Shown here one piece after another: positions 36,779-44,967 of a stretch of 64,000 nucleotides of DNA. A program made the position numbers and the translations under genes. Position 1 is the first letter of the stretch, and each line of letters starts with the position of its first letter. The notes beneath the pieces were generated by a model. That model saw only the letters and a list, made by a program, of their open reading frames with translations, had not been told where the DNA came from and did not search any database. The stretch is taken from NCBI GenBank assembly GCA_017524615.1, contig JAFXVJ010000001.1, positions 62,001 through 126,000 of the forward strand, read 5' to 3'. This stretch comes from Clostridia bacterium. GTDB taxonomy: Bacteria > Bacillota > Clostridia > Christensenellales > Aristaeellaceae.

Positions 36779-37810
36779 TCATTGGGCAATGCCCAGTTCC
36801 TCCAGGGCGTCGGCACAGAAATTCTCAGCCAGTCCCCGGTCATAGCTCATATCCAGCCCGGATTCGTAGGCGTTCACCGCCGCCTGAATCACCCGCTGGT
36901 GCTCCTGGGGCAGGTTTTTCAGCGCCCATTCGCCGCCATCCTTTTTGGACAGCGCCCTGTTTTCACGCAGATACGCCAGCGCCCGGCACAGATTCAGCAC
37001 GCAATAGCAGGGATCGTCGTGCAGCCGACGCATGGCGTCGGCCGCGTCTGCGCGGATGGCCGCCAGGGCATCCTCCCGCCGCACCGGATCAAAAGTGCGG
37101 GCGATACTGCGGCCATAAGCCACCACCCCATAGCTGTGCAGAAACAGGATGTGGGACGTCAGATCCGGATCCTCCCCATGCATGGCGCGGCAAAACTCCA
37201 CGGGGTCCTGCTCATACGCAGCCCGATGCATCGGTGAATAATGCAATTCAAAGGGCGCCGGGTAGGCGATGCCGCGGCAATCGCGCTCCAGCATCACGCT
37301 CATTTCAATGCCCTTCTGCGGCGCGTCCGGCGTTAAATCATACAGCGTTTTCACCAGCGCCATTTTCTTTTCCAGCGACAGCGATTGCCTGACCACCACC
37401 AACAGGTCAATATCGCTGATCTCCCAGTGGAAGCACCCGGCAGCCAAGGACCCGTGTAAATAAACGCCGATCAGATCCTCGCCCAGGATGCCCAGATAGC
37501 TGTCCTTGATTTTCTGCACCAGGGCATAGGCGTCCGCTGATGTTTTGGGGGGCGCAATGCCGCTGTCCAGCAGCCGCTTGAGCTCCCTGGCCGCGTCCGT
37601 TTCATCGTCCCCTTCGCAGATCAGGGTTACGGGCGCGCTGCCCGTTGCGCCCAGGGAAAGCAGCCCCAGCATGGATTTTCCATTGATGGTGCGGGATTGA
37701 CAGTCGAAAAGAATGCGGGACGAAAAGCGGGACGCCACATCGGCCAAATGCTCAATCTGCGTCCTGCTGAGCGGCGTGATCGCCGATAAATCCAATTGAA
37801 GCCTGATCAT
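36779..37810 (-). CDS. Crh-like HPr domain fused to ANT/AadA-type nucleotidyltransferase
   Basis: Residues 1-85 align with HPr/Crh: position 15, the PTS His in HPr, is Ser, and 17-18 lack the Arg-Pro pair, but Ser46 in INGKS with GLLSLG is kept, as in Crh. Residues about 95-343 are a nucleotidyltransferase with HGSLAAGCFHWEISDIDLLVVV (about 117-138) and a DUF4111-like tail (YPAPFELHYS), as in AadA-type aminoglycoside adenylyltransferases. The gene sits straight after whiA, where crh normally lies, and overlaps whiA by 59 bases. A link between sugar-state signalling and nucleotidyl transfer is inference; no substrate is shown. Confidence 0.8.
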   Translation of the reverse strand: MIRLQLDLSAITPLSRTQIEHLADVASRFSSRILFDCQSRTINGKSMLGLLSLGATGSAPVTLICEGDDETDAARELKRLLDSGIAPPKTSADAYALVQKIKDSYLGILGEDLIGVYLHGSLAAGCFHWEISDIDLLVVVRQSLSLEKKMALVKTLYDLTPDAPQKGIEMSVMLERDCRGIAYPAPFELHYSPMHRAAYEQDPVEFCRAMHGEDPDLTSHILFLHSYGVVAYGRSIARTFDPVRREDALAAIRADAADAMRRLHDDPCYCVLNLCRALAYLRENRALSKKDGGEWALKNLPQEHQRVIQAAVNAYESGLDMSYDRGLAENFCADALEELGIAQ

Positions 37811-38762
37811 CGTTTACATCCCCATCGTGCGTTTCATCTTCCGTAAGGATGGCCATCAGCCGCCGCATGCGGTGATTGACCCCCGATTTGCCAACGGGCT
37901 TTTGCAGCATCTGGCCCAGTTCTTCCAGGGAGGCTTCCGGATGCAGCATCCGCAATCGGCCCAGCTCCTGTAATTCCCCGGGCAGCGCCCCCAGGCTGTG
38001 GCGAAGGGAATAGGCCACGATAGCCCGCGCCTGCCTGTCCCCCGCAGATAATTGCTTTTTCAGGTTCGCTTCGTCACAGTTCCGTGCCCGGTTCGCCTGA
38101 TTGCGGCCGTCCCGCCGGATGCGGATATTCTCCATTTCCATCAGGGCGCTGTGGGCCCCCATCAGCGCCAGGCAGGATACAACGTCGTCTCCCCGGCGGA
38201 TATAGACGATCTCATCCCCCCGGCGAACGGTGACGCTGGCGTGGATGCCGCTTTTTTCCAGCATTTTCTGCAGCGCCTCCGCCCGCGCCCCCGGTGCGGT
38301 GAACTCCAGATGGTATTCCTGATCCGGCGAGGTGACGGATCCCGCTCCCAGAAAGGACGCCCGCACAAAGGCCGCCCGGCAGCAGCGGCGGCTCAGCGCC
38401 GTGCGCGGCACGCCTTTGTATACCACGCCGCCCTCCGACTGCTGAATCATCCGCAGGGCCACCAGCAGCGGCATGCTGTCATTCTCCGGCACCGTCAGGA
38501 TGGACAGCCGCCTGCCGCCCAGCCGCTGATGCCGGTTGAATTCCAATTGGGGCGTGATTTCCATCCGCCGCTTGAGCAGCAGGAAAATCCGTTTGGCCAA
38601 GGCGGGGTTTTCCGTTTCATACACCACCTTCACCCGGCCGCCGCCGCTGAGGCGCAGAGAGGCGCAGGTCTGGGTCAGGGCGCTGAGCTCGCTAAGCATG
38701 CAGCAGCTTTTTTCCGGCCGCACGCGCAGAAGCTCCGCTTTCACTTGTGAGGAAAAGCTCAT
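37752..38762 (-). CDS. whiA: Sporulation/division regulator WhiA
   Basis: WhiA binds DNA and in Bacillota influences cell division and chromosome segregation. The 336-residue protein starts MSFSSQVKAELL, the conserved opening. It has a degenerate LAGLIDADG endonuclease-like domain (about 90-180, with CCRAAFVRASFLGAGSV) and a C-terminal helix-turn-helix (PGELQELGRLRMLHPEASLEELGQ, then KSGVNHRMRRL). A tail of about 30 residues after this overlaps the Crh fusion start. The ATG overlaps the murB stop (ATGA). In many Bacillota rapZ and yvcK lie between murB and whiA; here they do not. Confidence 0.93.
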   Translation of the reverse strand: MSFSSQVKAELLRVRPEKSCCMLSELSALTQTCASLRLSGGGRVKVVYETENPALAKRIFLLLKRRMEITPQLEFNRHQRLGGRRLSILTVPENDSMPLLVALRMIQQSEGGVVYKGVPRTALSRRCCRAAFVRASFLGAGSVTSPDQEYHLEFTAPGARAEALQKMLEKSGIHASVTVRRGDEIVYIRRGDDVVSCLALMGAHSALMEMENIRIRRDGRNQANRARNCDEANLKKQLSAGDRQARAIVAYSLRHSLGALPGELQELGRLRMLHPEASLEELGQMLQKPVGKSGVNHRMRRLMAILTEDETHDGDVNDDQASIGFIGDHAAQQDAD

Positions 38763-39670
38763 GCGTCCTCCCCCACGATGCGCACTTCCGGCTCCAGGTT
38801 CACGCCGAATTTTTCCCACACGGCGGATTGCACCTGAGCCATCAGCGTCAGGAAATCCCCGGCGGTGGCGCCGCCCACATTGATCAGGAATCCGGCGTGC
38901 TTTTCGCTCACCTGCGCGCCCCCTGACGTCAGGCCCTTCAGGCCTGCCTGCTCGATGAGCGCGCCGGCGAAATGGCCGGTGGGACGTTTGAAGAAGGAGC
39001 CTGCGCTGGGATATTCCAGCGGCTGCTTGTCCTTCCGGCGGGCTGCCAGCTCCCGCATGAGCGCGGAAATGGCAGCGGGATCCCCCTTTTCCAGACGGAA
39101 ACGCGCCCCAAGCACCGTCCAGCCCTTTTCCATGGCCAGGCTGCTGCGATAGGCAAACGCCATGTCCTCCCCGGGGATTTCCCGGATGGCGGCGCAATCC
39201 CACACCCGCGCGGAAACGATCAGCCTGCCCAATTCCCCGCCGTAAGCCCCGGCGTTCATATACACGCCGCCGCCCACCGTGCCGGGGATCCCCTGAGCAA
39301 ACTCCAGCCCGGTCAGGGACCGGTCCAGCGCCGCCCGGGACAGGGCGCTGAGCAGCGCGCCCGCCTGAGCGTACAGACCGTCGGGCCGATCCTCAATGGC
39401 GGAAAAATTCTTTCCCAGCCGGATCACCAACCCCCGGATGCCCCCGTCCCTTACCAGCAGGTTGGAGCCGTTGCCCATCAGCAGCACGGGCGTGCCCGTT
39501 TCTTCAGCCGCCGATAAAAGCGCGCACAAGTCCGCCTCGTTTTCGGGCTCTGCCATTGCGTCCGCCGGGCCGCCCACCCGAAGCGTGGTATATTTATCCA
39601 TGCCCACATGCCGCTGCACCGAAACGCCCGGGCACAGCGCGCAGATCTTTTCCAAATTCTCCATATTCAT
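38759..39670 (-). CDS. murB: UDP-N-acetylenolpyruvylglucosamine reductase
   Basis: MurB reduces UDP-GlcNAc-enolpyruvate with NADPH in peptidoglycan precursor synthesis, using FAD. Motifs: TTLRVGGPADA near residue 31, GNGSNLLVRDGG, GLEFAQGIPGTVGGGVYMNAGAYGGE, and near the C-terminus SAGSFFKRP with the proton donor Ser. At 303 residues it is a type IIa MurB. I use ATG 39670 with GGGGGT just upstream; the longer frame overlaps the promoter -10. The stop overlaps whiA's start. Confidence 0.95.
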   Translation of the reverse strand: MNMENLEKICALCPGVSVQRHVGMDKYTTLRVGGPADAMAEPENEADLCALLSAAEETGTPVLLMGNGSNLLVRDGGIRGLVIRLGKNFSAIEDRPDGLYAQAGALLSALSRAALDRSLTGLEFAQGIPGTVGGGVYMNAGAYGGELGRLIVSARVWDCAAIREIPGEDMAFAYRSSLAMEKGWTVLGARFRLEKGDPAAISALMRELAARRKDKQPLEYPSAGSFFKRPTGHFAGALIEQAGLKGLTSGGAQVSEKHAGFLINVGGATAGDFLTLMAQVQSAVWEKFGVNLEPEVRIVGEDA

Positions 39671-39685
39671 CACAAACCCCCGGTT

Positions 39686-39691
39686 ATTATA
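39686..39691 (-). promoter_or_regulatory. Possible murB -10 box
   Basis: TATAAT on the minus strand lies 16 bases before the murB ATG. No good -35 is found at the standard distance. Confidence 0.45.
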
Positions 39692-39770
39692 ACAAAATGC
39701 CCGCCGCACCGCAAGTGCCGCGGGTATCATTTTATCAATTATGTGAGATTTTTATGCCATTTGTTCCATA

Positions 39771-40718
39771 TTATCGGATCGTCGGATACGAAAGCAGGGC
39801 TTCAGGCGCCGTCAGCGTGAGGTCGAAGCCATCCGCGGGCAGCAAGGCCGTCCGCCCGGCGGGCAGGTCCATCCGCCCTCCTTCCCAGGTGACGGTACAC
39901 ATCTGCACCGCCGTCAGGAAGGCGAACCGCCGGGGATCGGCAGGCAACACGCCCGTAAAGCTCCGGAAGCAATCCAGGCCAAAATACTGTTCATCCAGCA
40001 TTCTGTCCCGTCCCGGCGCCACGGGCACGGGCCGCGCGGCATCCAGCCTGGTCGTGACGTCTGTCACGTCCACTGCTTTTTGGATGTGCAATTCCCGTTT
40101 CCTGCCCTGGCTGTCCGTGCGTTCCCAGTCATAAAAGCGGTAGGTCACGTTGCTGGACTGCTGGATCTCATACAGGATGATACCCGCACCGATGGCGTGC
40201 ACCGTGCCGGACGGAATGTAATAGGTTTCCCCGGGCCGTACCTTCACGCGCCTTAGCAGCCCCTCCACCGCCGATCCGGCCATGGAGGCGGTCATCAACT
40301 TTTCCTTGGTGGCGCCGGGCACCACGCCGTACACCAATTCCGCCCCGGGCTGCGCGTCCAAGATATACCATGCCTCGGTTTTGCCCAGCTTATGCTCCAC
40401 CCGGGCGGCATAGGCATCGTCCGGATGCACCTGCACGCTCAGCGTGTCCCGGGCGTCCAACAGCTTGAGCAGCAGCGGGAAGGGATGGGAAAAGCCCTTT
40501 CCCGTCAGTCGCTCTCCGTATCGTTCAATCAGCTCGGACAAGGTTTTTCCGCTTTCGTCCCTGCTTTCCAGCCCGGGAATGGCGCTGACCTCCAGGCTTT
40601 CTCCCGTACGGCTGTCGGGAATGTCCTTGCCGAACAACCGGCGCAGGCCGTCCCCGCCCCAGGGGGTCATGCTGCCATAGCGGTAGGCAGGGGTCATCAG
40701 AATCGGCGCAATGGGCAT
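39771..40718 (-). CDS. manA: Mannose-6-phosphate isomerase, class I
   Basis: ManA converts mannose-6-phosphate to fructose-6-phosphate. Zinc-ligand motifs are visible: LSVQVHPDDAYA near residue 92, KTEAWYIL near 110, and PSGTVHAIGAGI near 170. The 315-residue length fits the short Bacillota class I enzymes. ATG 40718 is preceded by GGAAGGGGAG; the TTG-initiated longer form is less likely. It is the last gene in a run from pepV through DUF1667 to manA. Confidence 0.92.
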   Translation of the reverse strand: MPIAPILMTPAYRYGSMTPWGGDGLRRLFGKDIPDSRTGESLEVSAIPGLESRDESGKTLSELIERYGERLTGKGFSHPFPLLLKLLDARDTLSVQVHPDDAYAARVEHKLGKTEAWYILDAQPGAELVYGVVPGATKEKLMTASMAGSAVEGLLRRVKVRPGETYYIPSGTVHAIGAGIILYEIQQSSNVTYRFYDWERTDSQGRKRELHIQKAVDVTDVTTRLDAARPVPVAPGRDRMLDEQYFGLDCFRSFTGVLPADPRRFAFLTAVQMCTVTWEGGRMDLPAGRTALLPADGFDLTLTAPEALLSYPTIR

Positions 40719-40739
40719 CGGCGTTTTCTCCCCTTCCAA

Positions 40740-41099
40740 TCAATCCACTGCTTTGGTGGCAATCACATTCACGCCGGTGCCGCACACATTTTCGATCATC
40801 ACGTCCCCTGCCGCGATAGGCGCGCGAAAGGGCTTTTCCATGATGGCGCGCATACAGTCGTTAATTAGCCGCTTGGGGATGGGCTTTTGTGTTTTCACGC
40901 TGACAGGCATGTCGCGTTCCCATACCGGGGCCACCGCGGTGACCATTCTTTCCGGCGCCACGCACTCCTGCCGTGCATAGGCATCGCCGCGCTTGCAGGT
41001 ATTGCCCTTTACGCTCAGCACATTCCCTTCCTCGTGGGTCACTTCCATCCGGCAGCCCACAGGGCAATTGATGCAGGTAATGATTTCCGTCTCCGCCAT
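40740..41099 (-). CDS. DUF1667 protein
   Basis: The 119-residue protein begins with MAETEIITCINCPVGCRMEV and has CKRGDAYARQECVAPERMVTAV: a Cys set (CxxCxxxC plus a further Cys) expected to bind a metal or iron-sulphur cluster. DUF1667 proteins usually lie with FAD-dependent glycerol-3-phosphate-type dehydrogenases and glycerol kinase. Here neither is nearby: it lies between pepV and manA. The upstream ORF extension runs inside pepV and is rejected. Confidence 0.85.
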   Translation of the reverse strand: MAETEIITCINCPVGCRMEVTHEEGNVLSVKGNTCKRGDAYARQECVAPERMVTAVAPVWERDMPVSVKTQKPIPKRLINDCMRAIMEKPFRAPIAAGDVMIENVCGTGVNVIATKAVD

Positions 41100-41100
41100 G

Positions 41101-42480
41101 TCAGCATCCTTCTTTCTTTCCGGCCAGCCGCACAATGGCGCGGGCAAAGATCCGGGCGTTCTGGTACACGGATTCCTCGGTGATGTATTCGTCGGCCTGA
41201 TGGGCCATTTCCTTTTCACCGGGGAACAGGGCGCCGAAGGCCACCCCTTCCTCCATGGACTGGGCATAGGTGCCGCCGCCGATTGCAATGGTGCGCTTTT
41301 CGCCGCCGGTCACCTCATGGTATGCCTCCAGCAGTCCCTGCACCAGTTCAGTATCGGCGCTGACGTAATGCGGCGGATGGCTGCCCGGCAGGCTGATATC
41401 CATTTGTGGCAGCTTCATCCGGATCTGCCGGACCATCATGTCCACATTCATCAGCACGGGATAGCGGATATCCATCAGGGCGTCCACATGGCCGTTTTCC
41501 ACCCGGATGATATCCAGGCTGCCGGTCAGGTCGCCGGAGAGATCATCCCGCATGGCGATGCCCAGGCCCTCCCCATGGCAGGTCATGCCGATCGCGTCCG
41601 CCAATTGCAGCAGTGCGCCCCGGACGCCCAACTCCCTGAAAATCAGCAGCATCTGGCCGATGGCGTTGCGCCCGTGATCCGGGAAGGCAGCGTGGCCGGT
41701 GAGCCCGACGGTCTCAAGGATCACGGCGCCGTTGCACAGCGTGGCCTTCACGGGGAAGCCCAGTTTTTCTCCCGCCGCTTCCGCCTGCTTCGCGATTTCC
41801 CCGTCGCCCTCCACCAGCGCGGAGGCGAAGCCGGGGATCACGTTGGGCCGCTCTCCCACCTGCATGGACAGCACCTGCAGCCCCTCCTTGCTCAGTTCGC
41901 CCTGGAAGCGCACGTGCGCGCCGCCCTTTTCAATGTTGATCACGGGATAATCCGCGTCGGGGCTGAAGCCGGAGCGGGGCATTTCGGTGACTTTTTTGTA
42001 ATGGGCCAGGTCGGAGGAGCCGCATTCCTCGTCGCACCCCAGGATCAGGCGTACCTTGCGCCGCAGCGGAATGCCCGCTTCCTTCACGGCCCGCATGGCG
42101 TACAGCGCCGCCACAGCCGGCCCCTTATCGTCGCTGGTGCCGCGGCCGTAGATTTTGCCGTCCGCGCGTTCCGCGCCAAAGGGCTCCCTGGTCCATCCGT
42201 CACCCACCGGCACCACGTCCAGATGGGCCAGGATGGCCAGCGCGTCCCGGGTGCTGCCCTCGCCCAGATCGGCATGGCCCGCGTAGCCGTCAAAAATCTC
42301 CGTTTTCAGGCCGAACTGTTCGCAGTCCGCCATGGCGGTGTCCAGTGCCCGGCGGGCCTCCGTGCCAAACGGCGCGCCGGGAGCAGCCTCCCCCTTCACG
42401 CTGGGGATGCGCACCCACTTCTGGATGGTTTTTATCATTTCTTCCCGATAGGCGCTCAGCAATTCTTCTATCCGGTCCAT
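41101..42480 (-). CDS. pepV: Dipeptidase PepV (M20 family)
   Basis: The 459-residue zinc metallopeptidase hydrolyses dipeptides. M20 motifs: LAHLDVVPVGDGW near residue 85, YGRGTSDDKGP near 110, LGCDEECGSSDL with the catalytic Glu near 150, and a C-terminal His motif (GGGTYAQSM). The dimerisation or lid insert (about 180-370) is long, as in PepV. It ends adjacent to the DUF1667 gene and is 1 base from the aminotransferase gene, suggesting one transcript. Confidence 0.93.
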   Translation of the reverse strand: MDRIEELLSAYREEMIKTIQKWVRIPSVKGEAAPGAPFGTEARRALDTAMADCEQFGLKTEIFDGYAGHADLGEGSTRDALAILAHLDVVPVGDGWTREPFGAERADGKIYGRGTSDDKGPAVAALYAMRAVKEAGIPLRRKVRLILGCDEECGSSDLAHYKKVTEMPRSGFSPDADYPVINIEKGGAHVRFQGELSKEGLQVLSMQVGERPNVIPGFASALVEGDGEIAKQAEAAGEKLGFPVKATLCNGAVILETVGLTGHAAFPDHGRNAIGQMLLIFRELGVRGALLQLADAIGMTCHGEGLGIAMRDDLSGDLTGSLDIIRVENGHVDALMDIRYPVLMNVDMMVRQIRMKLPQMDISLPGSHPPHYVSADTELVQGLLEAYHEVTGGEKRTIAIGGGTYAQSMEEGVAFGALFPGEKEMAHQADEYITEESVYQNARIFARAIVRLAGKKEGC

Positions 42481-42481
42481 G

Positions 42482-43663
42482 TCATTCTTCCTCCTTCAGC
42501 GCTTCACACAGCCGTTTCATCCCCGCCAGCAATTGGCTCCGGGGACAGCCGAAATTTACCCGCAGATGGCCTTCGCCCTCCGGCCCGAAAAACGTACCCC
42601 CGGTGAACACCACGCCATGCCGACGGCATTTTTCCTGCAATTCCCGGCAGCTGAGCCCGTAGGATCGAAGATCCAGCCAGGCCAGATACGTGGCCTCCAT
42701 GGGGGCAAGGCGGACCTTGGGCAGGTTCGTCTCCACAAAATCCCGCAGTGCTTTGCGGTTTCCGTCCAGATAGGAAATCAGCCCATCCAGCCAATCATCC
42801 CCCTCCCGATACGCCGCTTCCGTGGCGGTCAGGGCGAAGGTGTTGCCGCCGGTGATGCCGACAGCGTTCAGCATGGCGCGGATGCCGCGATGGATTTTTT
42901 CACTGAACGTGACCGCGGCGGCCTGCTGCAATCCCGCTACGTTGAATGTCTTGCTGGCGGCGCACAGCATCACCGCCCGTTCTTCCGCCCTCGCGATGGA
43001 CAGAATGGGCGTGAAGACCCCGGGAGCAAACACAAAATCCGCGTGGATCTCATCGCTGACGATCTTCGCGTCGTACTGGTCCGCCAATTTCACCAGCGCG
43101 GTCAGCTCCTCCTTCGTCCACAGCCGGGATACGGGATTATGGGGGTTGCAGAGCATGATGAGCCTGGAGCCGTTTTCAAGTGCTTCTTTCATGCCCGCCA
43201 GATTCATGCGATACGCGCCGTTTTCATCCGCCTCAAGCGGCACAGCGCTTACCTTCCGTCCGTTCTGCTCTACAGCCTTGTAAAACGGACCGTACACCGG
43301 GGTAAACATGGCCACGCTGTCCCCTTCGCGGGTGAACAGCCGCACGCAGAAATTCAGGCCCGTAATCACGCAGGGCAGGGTGATTATCTGTTCCGGCTTG
43401 AGCGTCAGCCCGTGCCGCCGCTTCCAGAAAGCGCACAGGGCATCGTCGCATAGCGCTTCCGCCTCTTCATCGTTGTAGCCAAAGCAGGGGTGCTGGGCCC
43501 GTTTCCTGACTGCTTCCTCAATGGCCGGGGCGCAGCGAAAATCCATATCCGCCACCCACAGGGGGATCGCATCCGGGGGCATCACATTACGGTCGTCCCA
43601 TTTTTCGCAATGGGTGCCCCGCCGGTCGATCCCTGCGTCAAAATACGCTTCGTCAAACCGCAT
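42482..43663 (-). CDS. PatB/MalY-type PLP-dependent C-S lyase/aminotransferase
   Basis: The 393-residue protein is a class I/II fold-type I PLP enzyme. The PLP-binding Lys lies in CAASKTFNVAG near residue 235, the Asp pair in IVSDEIHADF, and CNPHNPVSRLW near 170. The opening DRRGTHCEKWDD and ADMDFRCAPAI are typical of the PatB/MalY branch, which cleaves cystathionine or cysteine. Its start overlaps the end of the methyltransferase gene by 11 bases. Confidence 0.9.
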   Translation of the reverse strand: MRFDEAYFDAGIDRRGTHCEKWDDRNVMPPDAIPLWVADMDFRCAPAIEEAVRKRAQHPCFGYNDEEAEALCDDALCAFWKRRHGLTLKPEQIITLPCVITGLNFCVRLFTREGDSVAMFTPVYGPFYKAVEQNGRKVSAVPLEADENGAYRMNLAGMKEALENGSRLIMLCNPHNPVSRLWTKEELTALVKLADQYDAKIVSDEIHADFVFAPGVFTPILSIARAEERAVMLCAASKTFNVAGLQQAAAVTFSEKIHRGIRAMLNAVGITGGNTFALTATEAAYREGDDWLDGLISYLDGNRKALRDFVETNLPKVRLAPMEATYLAWLDLRSYGLSCRELQEKCRRHGVVFTGGTFFGPEGEGHLRVNFGCPRSQLLAGMKRLCEALKEEE

Positions 43664-44261
43664 TCCCGTTTCCCTCCCGGCAGCGGATCACGTGGAATCC
43701 GCCGCTCCTTTCGATGGTCTCCACACTGCCATACAGCGTTTTCAGGTATTTTACTGCCGAATCAGCCCCCTGCTGCCTGCGGATCACCAGATACAGCGCG
43801 CCCTCCGGCCTGAGGCGCTCCCGCGCGGCGGCAAAAATGCCGTAAATCACTTGCTTGCCCGCCCGGATGGGGGGATTGGTGAGGATATAATCAAATTGCT
43901 CACCGATCCCCGTCAGGCCGTCGCCCACCCGCACATTGGCGGCAACGCCGTTGCTTTTCGCATTCTCCCGGGCCAACCCGGCGGCCCGCTCATTCACGTC
44001 GGTCATGGTCACCCGGCACGCGGGATACCTTTTCCCCACCGTCACGCCGATGGCGCCCCAGCCGCAGCCCACATCCAGCACATCCCCGGACATCTCCTCC
44101 GGCAGGGAACGGAGCAGCACATCCGTGCCAAAGTCCATTTCTCCCCGGCTGAATACCCCCGCGTCCGTTTGAAACCGCAGGGAAACGCCGCGGTAGGCAT
44201 AGGCGCATTCCGCGTACCGGTGGTCGCTTTGGGGCACAGCGGAAAAATAATGGTCATGCAT
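43653..44261 (-). CDS. Class I SAM methyltransferase (RsmC-like, small)
   Basis: The 202-residue protein has the SAM motif DVGCGWGAIGV near residue 65 and the amino-methylation motif TNPPIRAG near 130, the pattern of N2-guanine rRNA methyltransferases (RsmC/RlmG type). It lacks the N-terminal domain of RsmC and matches the common short Bacillota form. The target is not shown. It overlaps the pseudouridine synthase by 8 bases and the aminotransferase by 11, a tightly coupled cluster. Confidence 0.87.
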   Translation of the reverse strand: MHDHYFSAVPQSDHRYAECAYAYRGVSLRFQTDAGVFSRGEMDFGTDVLLRSLPEEMSGDVLDVGCGWGAIGVTVGKRYPACRVTMTDVNERAAGLARENAKSNGVAANVRVGDGLTGIGEQFDYILTNPPIRAGKQVIYGIFAAARERLRPEGALYLVIRRQQGADSAVKYLKTLYGSVETIERSGGFHVIRCREGNGNAV

Positions 44262-44967
44262 GGGTCATGCCGGCCGCGGCATACAGCGCGGCCGCCTCCT
44301 CCTCCGTCAGCTCCCGGTACTGGCCGGGCAGCAGTGTTTCATCCAATTCGATCGGGCCAAAGGATAACCTGCGCAGGGATATCACCGGCTTGCCCCGCGC
44401 CCCGAACATGCGCTTCACCTGGTGGTACTTGCCTTCCTGCACGGTCACCCGGGCCAGGCCCGGCCCCATGATCTGAAGCGCGGCGGGCATCGCTGTAAAA
44501 TCGCTCAGGACGACACCCGCGGCGAAGGCCGCCTGATCCTCCCCGGTCAGTGTGCCCTCCACTTTAGCCTCATACACCTTGTCCACATGGCGCTGGGGAG
44601 AAATGAGCCGGTGGGCCAATTCCCCGTCAGTGGTCAGGATCAGCAGGCCGGTGGTGTCCTTGTCCAGCCGCCCCACAGGCATGCATTCCAGAGAGGCGTA
44701 CACCGGCGGCAGCAGATCCATCACCGTTTTTTGCCGGGTATCTTCCCGGGCGGTGAGCACGCCGGCCGGTTTGTTGAGCATCACATGGCGGGTGAGCCTG
44801 GTATCCAATGCCTGCCCGTCCAGCGTCACTTCCGCTCCGGATGGCACCCGGTCCGCCCCGCTGCCCGCGGGAACGCCGTTGATCTTCACGCGCCCTGACC
44901 GGATCAGATCCCGGCAGCCGGATCGCGACGCCGCTCCCAGGGCGGACAGCAGCTTATCCAGCCTCAT
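44254..44967 (-). CDS. RsuA-family rRNA pseudouridine synthase
   Basis: The 237-residue enzyme has an N-terminal S4 domain (MRLDKLLSALGAASRSGC) and the RsuA-type catalytic motif MPVGRLDKDTTGLLILTTDG with the catalytic Asp near residue 103. KYHQVKRMFGARG near the C-terminus is also characteristic. It likely modifies 16S or 23S rRNA. Its start overlaps the end of the upstream membrane gene by 14 bases. Confidence 0.92.
   Translation of the reverse strand: MRLDKLLSALGAASRSGCRDLIRSGRVKINGVPAGSGADRVPSGAEVTLDGQALDTRLTRHVMLNKPAGVLTAREDTRQKTVMDLLPPVYASLECMPVGRLDKDTTGLLILTTDGELAHRLISPQRHVDKVYEAKVEGTLTGEDQAAFAAGVVLSDFTAMPAALQIMGPGLARVTVQEGKYHQVKRMFGARGKPVISLRRLSFGPIELDETLLPGQYRELTEEEAAALYAAAGMTHA

Noticed and set aside
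36779..37810. Idea that this is an acquired aminoglycoside resistance gene
   Set aside because: The HPr-like N-terminus, chromosomal whiA context, matching base composition and lack of mobile elements argue for a native gene; resistance activity cannot be read from the motif alone.
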